This document shows positions 8,933 to 20,587 of a stretch of 31,367 nt of DNA, in pieces (within the stretch, counting starts at the first letter, position 1; each line of letters starts with the position of its first letter). The stretch covers positions 1 to 31,367 of the forward strand of contig DATDCY010000292.1 in NCBI GenBank assembly GCA_036524115.1, in the 5' to 3' direction. Source of the stretch: a bacterium. Lineage in GTDB: Bacteria > JAUVQV01 > DATDCY01. The notes beneath the pieces are model-generated. The model saw only the letters and a list, made by a program, of their open reading frames with translations, was not told the DNA's origin and ran no database searches. A program made the translations under genes and the position numbers.

Positions 8933-10051
8933 TCAGCGGTTCTTCTTGAGGCCGGCCTCGAGGGCGCGGCGGTAGAGCTCGGCGGCGACGGGCAGGTCCT
9001 TCTGCGACTCCGCGACCTCGCCCATCTCGAAGATGTAGCGCGGCTCCGCCGGGTAGAGCTTTGCGGCGGCCTCGCGGCCCTTGCGGTACTCCTCGTCCTT
9101 GCCCTGGTACTTCGCGGCCAGCGCCGCGCCGAGCGCCAGTTCCTCGCGCTCCGGGAATTCCGTGGCCAACTCCACGAAGAGCGTCTGCGACTCCGGGAAC
9201 TTCGCCGCGTGCAGGCTCACCACCGCGACCTGGTAGAGCGCCTCCGGGTCCTTCGGATCGATCTGCTTGGCGCGCTCGAACTGCGACAGCGCCAGGTCGG
9301 TCCGCCCCGTGCGCTTGTAGAGCAGCCCCAGCTCGACCCGCGGCTTCTTGAAGTCCGGATCCTTCTCGATCGCGGTCAGGAACTGGGCCTCGGCCTTCTC
9401 GTCCTGGCCCTTGCCCGCGAGCTGGCGCCCCAGGTTGTAGTACATGAGCGCGTGGTTCTTCGGGACGTACTCCTGGACCGGCCGCAGTTCAGCCTCGGTG
9501 GGGACACCGGCGGCCTTGCGCACCGCGTCGGCGAGCTCTTCGCGGAGCGTCGTCGGGTACCCCGCGAGCGTGTAGCCGACCTTCCCGTCGGCGCCGATGA
9601 CGAGCGTCGAGGGCAGCGCCATCGCCCCGTAGTCGTTGAACGCGACGAGCCCGTCGTCGACGAGCGCCGGGCCGCTGGCACCCAGCTGCTTCACGGCGGC
9701 CGCGATGGCGTCGCGGTCCGCCGCCGAGATGGCCGGGTGCTCGCAGTTGACGGTCACGATCGAGATCTTCTCCGGGCCGATCTTGGTCCGCAGCGCCTCC
9801 AGGTCGCGAATCACCTCGGCCGACCGCGGGCTCCAGGTGGCCCAGAAGATGATCGCCGTCGCGCCCTTCCCGTAGATCTCGCCGCTCTTCCACTCCTTGC
9901 CGGAGACGTCCTTGAGGGTGAAGGGCGGCGGGCTCTGCGCAACCTGGACGTTCTTGAACGCCGCCGAGATCGAGGGCCGCGCGCACCAGAGCACGACCAG
10001 CGCCGCAGCCGCGACCACGACCCATCGCGATCTTTCCGTAAGCCGCCTCAT
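8933..10051 (-). CDS. Thioredoxin-fold (TlpA/redoxin-like) domain fused to TPR repeats, redox cysteines absent
   Basis: A 372-residue envelope protein. Residues 11-22 (VVVAAAALVVLW) form an N-terminal membrane anchor or signal. About 38-180 is a TlpA/AhpC-like thioredoxin fold: PPFTLKDVSGKEW, then IIFWATWSPRS where the CxxC is replaced by Ser74-Pro-Arg-Ser77, and the cis-proline loop ALPSTLVIG (Pro147). The rest (about 200-370) is TPR-like helix pairs (ALMYYNLGRQLAGKGQDEKA, ALYQVAVVSLHAAKFPES). Without the CxxC it cannot act as an ordinary thiol oxidoreductase, so a binding or scaffold role is inferred. The start ATG at 10051 lies only eight bases after a -10 box, implying a leaderless message. 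It is a single-gene unit, divergent from selA. Confidence 0.8.
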   Translation of the reverse strand: MRRLTERSRWVVVAAAALVVLWCARPSISAAFKNVQVAQSPPPFTLKDVSGKEWKSGEIYGKGATAIIFWATWSPRSAEVIRDLEALRTKIGPEKISIVTVNCEHPAISAADRDAIAAAVKQLGASGPALVDDGLVAFNDYGAMALPSTLVIGADGKVGYTLAGYPTTLREELADAVRKAAGVPTEAELRPVQEYVPKNHALMYYNLGRQLAGKGQDEKAEAQFLTAIEKDPDFKKPRVELGLLYKRTGRTDLALSQFERAKQIDPKDPEALYQVAVVSLHAAKFPESQTLFVELATEFPEREELALGAALAAKYQGKDEEYRKGREAAAKLYPAEPRYIFEMGEVAESQKDLPVAAELYRRALEAGLKKNR

Positions 10052-10059
10052 GGAGCGCT

Positions 10060-10087
10060 AAAGTAGCATTCCGATAGAAGATGTCAA
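10060..10087 (-). promoter_or_regulatory. Promoter of the thioredoxin/TPR gene
   Basis: Minus strand TTGACA (10087-10082), 16-base spacer, TACTTT (10065-10060) with TGC before it (extended -10). The start codon is eight bases past the -10 box, so the transcript would begin one or two bases before ATG. Confidence 0.65.
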
Positions 10088-10103
10088 GAACAAACTCTTG
10101 ACA
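10082..10103. repeat. Palindrome formed by two back-to-back -35 boxes
   Basis: TGTCAAGA (10082-10089), ACAAAC, TCTTGACA (10096-10103): an 8-bp perfect inverted repeat. Its arms contain the TTGACA boxes of the divergent thioredoxin/TPR and selA promoters. It could be coincidental promoter symmetry or a shared operator. Confidence 0.7.
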
Positions 10104-10127
10104 CGCTCCCCGCGGCCTGCGGAGAAT
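10098..10127 (+). promoter_or_regulatory. Promoter of selA-selB
   Basis: TTGACA (10098-10103, perfect), 18-base spacer, GAGAAT (10122-10127, four of six). The predicted leader is about 24 bases and holds GGAAAGG before the selA ATG at 10158. Confidence 0.55.
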
Positions 10128-10157
10128 GCATCCCGCCCACACCGGAAAGGCGGCGCC

Positions 10158-11582
10158 ATGGAACCCTGGAGACAGCGGCTGTACCGCGGGATACCGAAGG
10201 TCGACGACGTGCTCGCCTGGCCCGAGGTCGCCGCCGCGTCCGCCGCCCTCCCCCGCTGGGCGCTGCTCGACTCCATCCGCGAGGTCCTCGACCGCCGGCG
10301 GGACGAGGTCGGCGCCTGCGCGCGCCCCGAGGACGACCCCGGCGGGGGCCGCGAGCGCATCGCCGCCCTCCTCGTCGCGCTGCTCCCCGCGCGCGGCCTG
10401 CCGCACCTGCGCCCGCTGATCAACGCCACGGGCATCATCGTGCACACGAACCTCGGCCGCTCGCCGCTGGCGCCCGAGGCGCTCGCCCAGGTCGAGCGCG
10501 CCGCCCGCGGCTACTCCAACCTCGAGTACACCCTCGCCGACGGGGAACGCGGCTCCCGCCAGGACCACTGCGAGGACCTGCTGCGCCGGCTCACGGGGGC
10601 GGAGGCTGCCCTCGCGGTCAACAACAACGCCGCCGCCGTCTTTCTCTGCCTGAACACGCTCGCCGACGGGCGCGAGGTCGTGGTTTCGCGCGGCCAGCTC
10701 GTCGAGATCGGCGGCTCGTTCCGCATCCCGGACGTCATGCGCAAGAGCGGGGCCCTCCTGCGCGAGGTGGGCACGACCAACAAGACGCGGGCCGCCGACT
10801 ACCGCGACGCGATCACGGCCGCGACCGCCCTGCTCCTGCGCGTGCACACCAGCAACTTCCGCGTCGTCGGCTTCACCGCCGCCGTCGAGTTGCCGGAGCT
10901 GGTCGCCATCGGGCGCGCGGCGGGGGTGCCCGTCATGGACGACCTCGGCAGCGGCAGCCTCCTGGACCTCTCCGCACACGGTCTCCCGGGCGAGCCGACC
11001 GTGCAGGACGCGGTCGCGGCGGGCGCGGACCTCGTGACCTTCAGCGGCGACAAGCTCCTCGGCGGGCCGCAGGCCGGGCTGATCGTGGGCCGCCGCGAGC
11101 TGATCGAGCGCGTGCGCAGGAATCCGCTGCACCGCGCGATGCGCATCGACAAGCTCACGCTCGCGGCGCTCGAGGCGACGCTCAGGCTCTATCTCGAGGG
11201 TGACCGCGGCACCGCGCGCATCCCCACGGTCCGCATGATCGCCGAGACGTCCGCCGACGTCCGCGCCCGCGCCCGGCGCGTCCTGCGCCGGCTGCCCGCG
11301 GACGTCCGCGCCGCGTGGAATGCGAAAGTCGTCCCGAGCACCTCCCAGGTCGGCGGCGGCGCCCTGCCCGTCGAGCCGCTCGCCTCCGCCGCCCTCGCCC
11401 TCGGCACGGCCGAGCGCCCGGCGCACCGGCTCGAGGAAGCGCTGCGGCGCGCGCCGGCGCCGGTGATCGGCCGCCTGCAGGAGGGGCGGCTGCTCCTGGA
11501 CCTGCGCACCGTCGCCGACGGCGAGGTCCCCGATCTGGCCGCCGCCATCGCCGCCGCCGTCCGCGGGCTGGGGACCGCGTGA
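10158..11582 (+). CDS. selA: L-seryl-tRNA(Sec) selenium transferase
   Basis: A 474-residue PLP enzyme that converts seryl-tRNA(Sec) to selenocysteinyl-tRNA(Sec) using selenophosphate. Clear landmarks are INATGIIVHTNLGRSPL (89-105), GYSNLEYTLADGERGSR (118-134), NNNAAAVFLCLNTLA and VMDDLGSGSL (259-268). The PLP lysine is Lys299 in TFSGDKLLGGPQAG. Length agrees with the family (about 460-475). The start ATG at 10158 (MEPWRQRLYR) follows GGAAAGG; upstream codons in frame overlap the promoter. The stop overlaps the selB start in GTGA (11579-11582). With selB next, the organism evidently makes selenoproteins; selD and tRNA(Sec) are not in this window. Confidence 0.97.
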   Translation: MEPWRQRLYRGIPKVDDVLAWPEVAAASAALPRWALLDSIREVLDRRRDEVGACARPEDDPGGGRERIAALLVALLPARGLPHLRPLINATGIIVHTNLGRSPLAPEALAQVERAARGYSNLEYTLADGERGSRQDHCEDLLRRLTGAEAALAVNNNAAAVFLCLNTLADGREVVVSRGQLVEIGGSFRIPDVMRKSGALLREVGTTNKTRAADYRDAITAATALLLRVHTSNFRVVGFTAAVELPELVAIGRAAGVPVMDDLGSGSLLDLSAHGLPGEPTVQDAVAAGADLVTFSGDKLLGGPQAGLIVGRRELIERVRRNPLHRAMRIDKLTLAALEATLRLYLEGDRGTARIPTVRMIAETSADVRARARRVLRRLPADVRAAWNAKVVPSTSQVGGGALPVEPLASAALALGTAERPAHRLEEALRRAPAPVIGRLQEGRLLLDLRTVADGEVPDLAAAIAAAVRGLGTA

Positions 11583-13501
11583 GCCACCTGATCATCGGCA
11601 CCGCCGGCCACATCGATCACGGCAAGACCACGCTGGTCCGCGCCCTGACAGGCATCGACACCGACCGTCTCAAGGAGGAGAAGGAGCGCGGCATCACGAT
11701 CGAGCTGGGCTTCGCCCACCTGGACCTGCCCGGCCTGCCGCCTGTCGGCATCGTCGACGTACCCGGTCACGAGAAGTTCGTGCACCACATGGTGGCGGGC
11801 GCCGCGGGGATCGACCTCGTCCTGCTGGTCATCGCGGCCGACGAGGGGATCATGCCCCAGACCCGCGAGCACCTCGACATCTGCCGCCTGCTGGGGGTGC
11901 GCAAGGGCATCGTCGTGCTCACCAAGGCCGACCTCGTCGAGCCCGACTGGCTGGAGATGGTGCGCCAGGACGTGACGGCGCACCTGGCCGGCTCGTTCCT
12001 CGAGGGCGCGCCGCTGGTCCCCGTCTCGTCGACCACCGGCGCCGGCATCCCCGAGCTGCGCGCGGCCATCGCCGCGATGCTCGGGCAGGTGCCCCCGCGC
12101 GCATCCACCGGCCTGCCGCGGCTGCCGATCGACCGCGTCTTCACGATGAAGGGCTTCGGCACGGTGGTCACCGGCACGCTGATCGCGGGGCGGCTCGACG
12201 TCGGCGACGCGGTCGAGGTGCTGCCCGCGCGCATCGAGAGCCGCATCCGCGGGCTCCAGGTCTACGGCGCCGCCGTCGAGACGGCGCGCGCCGGCCAGCG
12301 CACGGCCATCAACCTCCAGGGTGTCGAGAAAGGCGCGATCGAGCGCGGCGCCGTGCTGACGAAGCCGGGCCTGCTCGAGCCCTCGTACCTGATGGACGCG
12401 CGCCTGAGCTACCTCAAGAGCGCCGCGAGGCCCCTGCCGAACCGCACGCGCGTGCGGCTGCACCTGGGCACGAGCGAGATCCTGGCGCGGGTGGTTCTCC
12501 TCGGCCGCGCCGAGCTGGCTCCCGGCGACGAGGCCATGGTGCAGTTCCGCCTCGAGTCGCCGGGCGTCGCGCTGCCCCGCGACCGCTTCGTCATCCGCGG
12601 CTACTCGCCGGTGATGACGCTCGGCGGCGGCGAGCTCGTCGACACGCAGCCCGGCAAGCACCGGCAGTTCTCGGCCACCGCGCTCGAGCACGTGGCGACG
12701 ATGGCGGGCGCCGACCCCGCGCAGGCCGCGCCGCTGCTGGCGCTCGAGACCGGCCTCGCCGGGGCGGCGCGCGAGGAGCTGGCCCGCCGCATCAACCTCG
12801 ACGCCGGCGCCATGAACAACGTGCTCGCGCAGCTCGTGAAGCAGGGGACGCTGCTCGAGATCCCCGGCTCGCCCCCGCTCTGGGTCCACCACGACGTCGC
12901 CGGGCAGTTCGCGCAGCGCGTCTCGGCCCTCCTCGCCGCGTTCCATGCCGCCGAGCCGCTCAAGCCCGGCCTGCCGAAGGAGGAGCTCAAGTCGAAGTTC
13001 CCCGCCGCCGCGCCCCGCGTCTTCGCCGCGCTGCTCGAGCGCCTGGCCAGGGGCGGCGCGGTCGCCGTCGAGCAGGACCTGGTGCGCCTGGCGACGCACC
13101 GCGTGCGGCTGCGCGTCGAGCAGGAGGAGGTGCGGGGCAAGGTCGAGGCGCTCTTCGTGCGCGCCGGCCTCCAGACGCCCGCGCTCGAGGCGGTCGCCCA
13201 GGAGCTGCGCCTCGACCCGCGGGCGGTGCGGGAGGCGGTGGGCCTGCTCGTCGCCGGCAAGCGCCTGGTCAAGGTCACCGAGGAGATCCTCATCCACGAG
13301 GACCACCTGGCGCCCCTGCGGGCGAAGGTGGTCGAGTTCCTCAAGGGCGGGGCGAAGCTGGGCATGCAGGAGTTCAAGGACATCAGCGGCGTCTCGCGCA
13401 AGTACTCCGTGCCGCTGCTCGAGCACTTCGACCGCACGGGGCTGACGATCCGCGTCGGCGACCAGCGCGTCCTGCGCAAATCCACCGGCGCCGGGCACTG
13501 A
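11579..13501 (+). CDS. selB: Selenocysteine-specific elongation factor SelB
   Basis: A 640-residue GTPase that brings selenocysteinyl-tRNA(Sec) to in-frame UGA codons marked by a SECIS hairpin. GTPase motifs: G1 GHIDHGKT (10-17), the ERGIT segment (37-41), G3 DVPGH (60-64) and G4 TKAD (115-118). The KGFGTVVTG segment opens domain 2. The C-terminal third, from about residue 380, consists of winged-helix modules (for example [12 protein letters not shown] and [15 protein letters not shown]), which bind SECIS RNA in characterised SelB. The GTG start at 11579 overlaps the selA stop. Length fits bacterial SelB (about 610-640). No defect is visible. Confidence 0.97.
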   Translation: MSHLIIGTAGHIDHGKTTLVRALTGIDTDRLKEEKERGITIELGFAHLDLPGLPPVGIVDVPGHEKFVHHMVAGAAGIDLVLLVIAADEGIMPQTREHLDICRLLGVRKGIVVLTKADLVEPDWLEMVRQDVTAHLAGSFLEGAPLVPVSSTTGAGIPELRAAIAAMLGQVPPRASTGLPRLPIDRVFTMKGFGTVVTGTLIAGRLDVGDAVEVLPARIESRIRGLQVYGAAVETARAGQRTAINLQGVEKGAIERGAVLTKPGLLEPSYLMDARLSYLKSAARPLPNRTRVRLHLGTSEILARVVLLGRAELAPGDEAMVQFRLESPGVALPRDRFVIRGYSPVMTLGGGELVDTQPGKHRQFSATALEHVATMAGADPAQAAPLLALETGLAGAAREELARRINLDAGAMNNVLAQLVKQGTLLEIPGSPPLWVHHDVAGQFAQRVSALLAAFHAAEPLKPGLPKEELKSKFPAAAPRVFAALLERLARGGAVAVEQDLVRLATHRVRLRVEQEEVRGKVEALFVRAGLQTPALEAVAQELRLDPRAVREAVGLLVAGKRLVKVTEEILIHEDHLAPLRAKVVEFLKGGAKLGMQEFKDISGVSRKYSVPLLEHFDRTGLTIRVGDQRVLRKSTGAGH

Positions 13502-13570
13502 AACGGCCGCACCTGCGGCGGCGCTCACCTTGCGCCCGCGAGCCTGTCGAGTGGGCGAGATCCTCCCTGC

Positions 13571-13588
13571 GGCGGGCACCAGCCCGCC
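13571..13588. repeat. Hairpin downstream of selB
   Basis: GGCGGGC (13571-13577), loop ACCA, GCCCGCC (13582-13588): a perfect 7-bp stem 70 bases after the selB stop. There is no T-run, so termination there would have to be Rho-assisted or the hairpin may have another role. Confidence 0.55.
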
Positions 13589-13614
13589 TCGGTCGCCGGA
13601 TCGTCAGGCTCCTT

Positions 13615-13683
13615 GCATCTGCAGCCGTTTGAGCGCCCGGCTGTCCGTTGTCCGTGCTTCTTCCGTGAGCGATCCGCAGATGC
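13615..13683. repeat. Long-range inverted repeat between selB and the 88-residue gene
   Basis: GCATCTGC (13615-13622) pairs with GCAGATGC (13676-13683), enclosing a second stem AGCCG/CGGCT (13623-13627 with 13638-13642). The loop of the second stem reads TTTGAGCGCC, sharing TTTGAGC with the structured element at 8652-8847. The 203-base intergenic region has no credible gene and no recognisable tRNA(Sec). Confidence 0.45.
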
Positions 13684-13704
13684 GCCGCTGCAGGCGGCCA
13701 GCGG

Positions 13705-13971
13705 TTACCAGATCGGAGATTGGACCGTGCTGCCGTACTGCTTGATCAGGATGTCGACGATCGCCTGGTTGTAGTAGTTCACGCGTCGCTGGATCTCGGG
13801 CGAAACCCGCGAGACGTAGAGCTTGCGGCCGCGCTCGATCTCCTCGGCGAGCAGATCGAAGATGTTGTCCTCGCGCAGCCCGCGCCGGATCTCGTCGCGG
13901 TTGTAGAGCGCGATGTCGGAGACGATCGTCCGCGCGAGGCGCCGCGCCTTGTCCGCATCCTCGATCTGCAT
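13705..13971 (-). CDS. Small conserved protein of unknown function (88 residues)
   Basis: A soluble, helical, charged protein. The segments ADKARRLARTIVSDIALYNRD and GRKLYVSRVSPEIQRRV (in pieces) resemble a conserved module that, from memory, recurs in deltaproteobacterial proteins, sometimes attached to zinc-ribbon or response-regulator domains; its function is not known to me. The chosen start is ATG at 13971 (MQIEDADKAR), with GGGGGA about eight bases upstream. The in-frame ATG at 13999 overlaps the -10 box of the predicted promoter, so it is probably not used. No membrane segment and no cysteine. It is a single-gene unit divergent from ligA and convergent with selB. Confidence 0.7.
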   Translation of the reverse strand: MQIEDADKARRLARTIVSDIALYNRDEIRRGLREDNIFDLLAEEIERGRKLYVSRVSPEIQRRVNYYNQAIVDILIKQYGSTVQSPIW

Positions 13972-13996
13972 GCTTTTCCCCCGGGAGTCGCCTTGC

Positions 13997-14024
13997 ATGG
14001 TAGCACCCGGCGCCCGAAAGTCAA
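13997..14024 (-). promoter_or_regulatory. Promoter of the 88-residue gene
   Basis: Minus strand TTGACT (14024-14019), 16-base spacer, TACCAT (14002-13997) preceded by TGC (extended -10). It gives a leader of about 20 bases before ATG 13971 and rules against the ATG at 13999. Confidence 0.6.
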
Positions 14025-14041
14025 CGATCGCGGGACCTTGA

Positions 14042-17574
<3,533 letters not shown>

Positions 17575-17624
17575 AGCGCCGGCGCGGCCGGCGGGGGCCG
17601 CGAACTGAAAGGGGGGGGGAAGGC

Positions 17625-18875
17625 ATGGGAACGAAGGTGCTGGGCCTGATCATGGCGGGCGGCAAGGGCGAGCGCCTCTACCCGCTCACGCGCGACCGCG
17701 CCAAGCCCGCCGTCCCCTTCGGCGGCAAGTACCGCATCGTCGACTTCGTGCTCTCGAATTTCGTCAACTCGGGCATCCGCTCGCTCTACGTCCTGACGCA
17801 GTTCAAGTCCCAGTCGCTCATCGAGCACATCCGGGACACGTGGAAGCTCGGTTCCGTGCTGCGCGACCAGTTCGTCAGCGCCGTCCCGGCGCAGATGCAG
17901 CAGGGCGACAGCTGGTATCGGGGCACGGCGGACGCGGTGCGGCAGAACCTCAACCTCGTGCACCAGTCGGACCCGGACATCGTGGCCGTCTTCGGCGCCG
18001 ACCACATCTACCGCATGGACATCGGCCAGATGGTCGATTTCCACGTCGAGCGGCGCGCGGACGTGACCATCGCCGCGCTGCCGGTGCCCCGCGAGGAGGC
18101 ACGGGCTTTCGGCATCATCAAGGTCGACGACTCCTGGCGGGTGCAGGGCTTCCAGGAGAAGCCGCCGCGGCCGAGCCCGATGCCGGGGAACCCCACGCAC
18201 GCGCTGGCCTCGATGGGCAACTACCTCTTCTCCACCGACGCGCTGGACGCGATCCTCCAGGGCTCCGCCCGCAGCCGCGGCTGGATGGACTTCGGCAAGG
18301 ACATCCTGCCCCGGGTCTTCCGCAAGCTGCGCGTCTTCGTGTACGACTTCAACCGCAACACCATCCCGGGGATGAAGAAAGGTGAGCAGAACTCCTACTG
18401 GCGCGACGTCGGCACCATCGAGTCCTACTTCCAGGCGACGATGGAGCTCAAGAGCGTCACGCCGCCGCTGAACCTCTACAACCACCAGTGGCCGATCATG
18501 ACCTTCGACCCCAGCGCGCCGCCGGTCAAGTTCGTCTTCAACGACGAGGACCGGCGCGGCTTCGCGGTGGACTCGATCGTCTCCTCCGGGACGATCGTCT
18601 CGGGGGCGCGCATCTTCGACAGCGTGCTCGGCCGCAACGTCTTCGTGCACTCCTGGGCGGAGGTGCGCGACTCGATCGTCATGGACGGCGTGGACATCGG
18701 CCGGCACTGCCGCATCCGCCGCGCCATCATCGACAAGAACGTCGCGGTCCCCGCGGGCACGGTGATCGGCTACGACACGGCCGCGGACCGGCGGCGCTAC
18801 AGCGTCAGCCCGTCGGGGATCGTCGTCATCCCCAAGGAGCCGAAGCAGGTCCGGCTCCGTGAGATGAACCGTTAG
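17625..18875 (+). CDS. glgC: Glucose-1-phosphate adenylyltransferase
   Basis: A 416-residue enzyme making ADP-glucose from ATP and glucose 1-phosphate, the committed step of bacterial glycogen synthesis. The pyrophosphorylase signature AGGKGERLYPLTRDRAKPAV (11-30) and FGGKYRIVDFVLSN follow the N-terminus directly. YRGTADAVRQNL, VFGADHIYRMD, FQEKP and YWRDVGTIESY are also characteristic. The C-terminus is a left-handed beta-helix (hexapeptide-like repeats around SIVSSGTIVSGARIFDSVLG). The ATG at 17625 is preceded by a run of G with AAGG. It lies between glgA and the NifS-like gene, eight bases from the latter. Confidence 0.97.
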   Translation: MGTKVLGLIMAGGKGERLYPLTRDRAKPAVPFGGKYRIVDFVLSNFVNSGIRSLYVLTQFKSQSLIEHIRDTWKLGSVLRDQFVSAVPAQMQQGDSWYRGTADAVRQNLNLVHQSDPDIVAVFGADHIYRMDIGQMVDFHVERRADVTIAALPVPREEARAFGIIKVDDSWRVQGFQEKPPRPSPMPGNPTHALASMGNYLFSTDALDAILQGSARSRGWMDFGKDILPRVFRKLRVFVYDFNRNTIPGMKKGEQNSYWRDVGTIESYFQATMELKSVTPPLNLYNHQWPIMTFDPSAPPVKFVFNDEDRRGFAVDSIVSSGTIVSGARIFDSVLGRNVFVHSWAEVRDSIVMDGVDIGRHCRIRRAIIDKNVAVPAGTVIGYDTAADRRRYSVSPSGIVVIPKEPKQVRLREMNR

Positions 18876-18883
18876 GAGGAGCG

Positions 18884-20089
18884 ATGGGAGAGAACCGCAC
18901 CGTCTACTTCGACCACGCCGCGACGACCCGCACCGACCCCCGGGTGCTCGCGGCGCTGCTGCCGTACCTCGGCGAGGAGTACGGCAACCCCTCGGCGCAG
19001 TACTACCCCCTCGGCCAGCGCGCGGCGCACGCCGTGGACGAGGCCCGCGCGCGCGTCGCCGCGCTCGTCGGCGCGAAGCCCGAGGAGATCATCTTCACCT
19101 CGGGCGGGACCGAGGCCAACAACCTCGCGATCAAGGGGATGCTCGCCGAGGCGCCGAAGGGCAAGGACCACGTCGTGACCTCGAACATCGAGCACTACTC
19201 CGTGCTCAACGCGCTGCGCGCGCTCCAGGGCAGGGGGCTGTCCGTCACCTACCTGCCGGTGGACGCCGGCGGCCTGCTCGACCCGGCCCGGCTGCGCGCG
19301 GCGATCACCGAGCGCACGGCGCTCGTGGCGGTGATGCACGCCAACAACGAGATCGGCGTGGTCCAGGACATCCCGGCCCTGGCGGCGGTGGCCGCCGAGC
19401 GGGGCGTGCCCTTCTTCAGCGACGGCGTGGCCTCGGTCGGCACCGTCCCCGTCGACGTCGGCGCGCTCGGCGTCAGCGCGCTGAGCCTCGCCGCCCACCA
19501 GTTCTACGGCCCCAAGGGCGTCGGCGCCCTCTACCTGCGCGCCGGCACGAAGCTCGGGCGCCTCTTCGACGGCGGGCTGCAGGAGCGCGGCTACCGCTGC
19601 GGCACCGAGAACGTCCCGGGGATCGTCGGGCTCGGGACGGCCGCGACCATCGCCCGCGAGGAGCTGCCCGCCTGGAACGCCCGGCTGGCACCCCTGCGCG
19701 AGCGGCTGCGCCGCGGCCTCGCGGAGACGATCGACTTCCTGAACTTCACCGGTCACGCCGAGCGCCGCCTTCCCGGCCACCTCTCCTTCTGGATCGAGTA
19801 CGTCGAGGGCGAGTCCCTGCTGCTGTGGCTCTCGATGAGCGGCGTCTGCGCGGCGTCCGGCTCGGCCTGCTCCTCGAACATCAAGGGCGAGGACGAGGAG
19901 GACCTGTCCTCCTCGCACGTGCTCACCGCGATCGGCGTCCCGCCGGAGATCTGCCACGGCTCGATCTGCTTCTCCCTCGGCAAGGACAGCACGGGGGAGG
20001 AGGTGGACTTCGTCCTCGGGATCATGCCGGGGATCGTGCAGCGGCTCTGGGCGATGTCCCCGCTCTACGCGGAGCGGGTGAAGCGCTAG
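18884..20089 (+). CDS. NifS/IscS-type cysteine desulfurase homologue lacking the PLP lysine
   Basis: A 401-residue fold-type I aminotransferase-like protein closely matching cysteine desulfurases: VYFDHAATTRTDPRV, EEYGNPSA, FTSGGTEANNLAIKG, SNIEHYSV (His104) and VMHANNEIG. Asp180, His205 and the sulfur-carrying Cys329 loop (ASGSACSS) are all present. Two cofactor residues are not: the Schiff-base lysine expected at 206 is Gln (AAHQFYGPKG), and Gln183 is Ala (SDGVASVG). Standard desulfurase chemistry is therefore unlikely. A natural precedent is IscS of Archaeoglobus fulgidus, which also lacks this lysine. The ATG at 18884 has AGGAGG five bases upstream and is eight bases after glgC. No NifU/IscU gene is adjacent. 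Its stop lies in a CTAG shared with the convergent lipoprotein gene. Confidence 0.9.
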   Translation: MGENRTVYFDHAATTRTDPRVLAALLPYLGEEYGNPSAQYYPLGQRAAHAVDEARARVAALVGAKPEEIIFTSGGTEANNLAIKGMLAEAPKGKDHVVTSNIEHYSVLNALRALQGRGLSVTYLPVDAGGLLDPARLRAAITERTALVAVMHANNEIGVVQDIPALAAVAAERGVPFFSDGVASVGTVPVDVGALGVSALSLAAHQFYGPKGVGALYLRAGTKLGRLFDGGLQERGYRCGTENVPGIVGLGTAATIAREELPAWNARLAPLRERLRRGLAETIDFLNFTGHAERRLPGHLSFWIEYVEGESLLLWLSMSGVCAASGSACSSNIKGEDEEDLSSSHVLTAIGVPPEICHGSICFSLGKDSTGEEVDFVLGIMPGIVQRLWAMSPLYAERVKR

Positions 20090-20580
20090 AAGAGCTTGAC
20101 GAAGACCGTGAACGTGGTCTTGGCGCTGCGGGTGCCGTTGAGGTCCTCGAGCCAGACTTGGAGGCGGTGCGGCCCCTCGACGGTCGGCGTGATCTTCACG
20201 TCCGTGACCTCCCGGACGCCGGCAGCCCCGATGAAGACGTCCGTGAACGTCGCGGTGTAGCTGATGTTGCCGTCGAGGTCCCGGACGGTGAGCGAGTCGA
20301 TGTCGGCCGCCGCGTCGAAGTACGAGAAGCGCAGGGCCAGGGTGTCGGCCGTCAGGTCGTTGGGGTTGACGGTGATGCCCGCCGCCGGGTCACGGTAGAC
20401 GGGGGCGGGCGGAGGTTCGTCGGGATTGGACGGCGGCAGCTGGATGCCCACGCCAAGCAGTTCCATCCGCGGCGGGTCGGGGTCGTCCCCCACGTCCTCG
20501 AAGACGCCGCCGAGCTTGGCGCAGCCGGGGAGCAGAACTGCCAGGGCGCAGATCAGGAACGGGCGGCGCATGCCGGTCAT
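20086..20580 (-). CDS. Putative lipoprotein of unknown function
   Basis: A 164-residue protein with a short signal ending in a lipobox-like LLPGC (Cys20), so lipid attachment and export are likely. After the signal comes an acidic, proline-rich linker (DDPDPPRME, NPDEPPPAP). The C-terminal domain of about 100 residues (DSLTVRDLDGNISYTATFTD, HRLQVWLEDLNGTRSAKTTF, in parts) looks like a beta-sandwich of the Ig-like kind. I do not recognise a named family. The start ATG at 20580 is seven bases past a -10 box, so the message would be leaderless; ATG 20571 is an alternative. Its stop shares CTAG with the NifS-like gene. Confidence 0.75.
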   Translation of the reverse strand: MTGMRRPFLICALAVLLPGCAKLGGVFEDVGDDPDPPRMELLGVGIQLPPSNPDEPPPAPVYRDPAAGITVNPNDLTADTLALRFSYFDAAADIDSLTVRDLDGNISYTATFTDVFIGAAGVREVTDVKITPTVEGPHRLQVWLEDLNGTRSAKTTFTVFVKLF

Positions 20581-20587
20581 GGACGAG

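Noticed and set aside
9820-9850. Selenocysteine at the thioredoxin-like active site
   Set aside because: The positions are encoded as ordinary Ser codons, not UGA, so the SPRS motif is not a hidden selenocysteine site.
9489-11426. A 645-codon minus-strand open frame antisense to selA
   Set aside because: Low-complexity Arg/Ala/Gly composition, no motifs, and fully overlapping well-supported genes; typical of high-GC DNA.
13502-13704. tRNA(Sec) gene downstream of selB
   Set aside because: No UCA-anticodon loop context, no long acceptor stem or T-loop consensus could be found in either strand.
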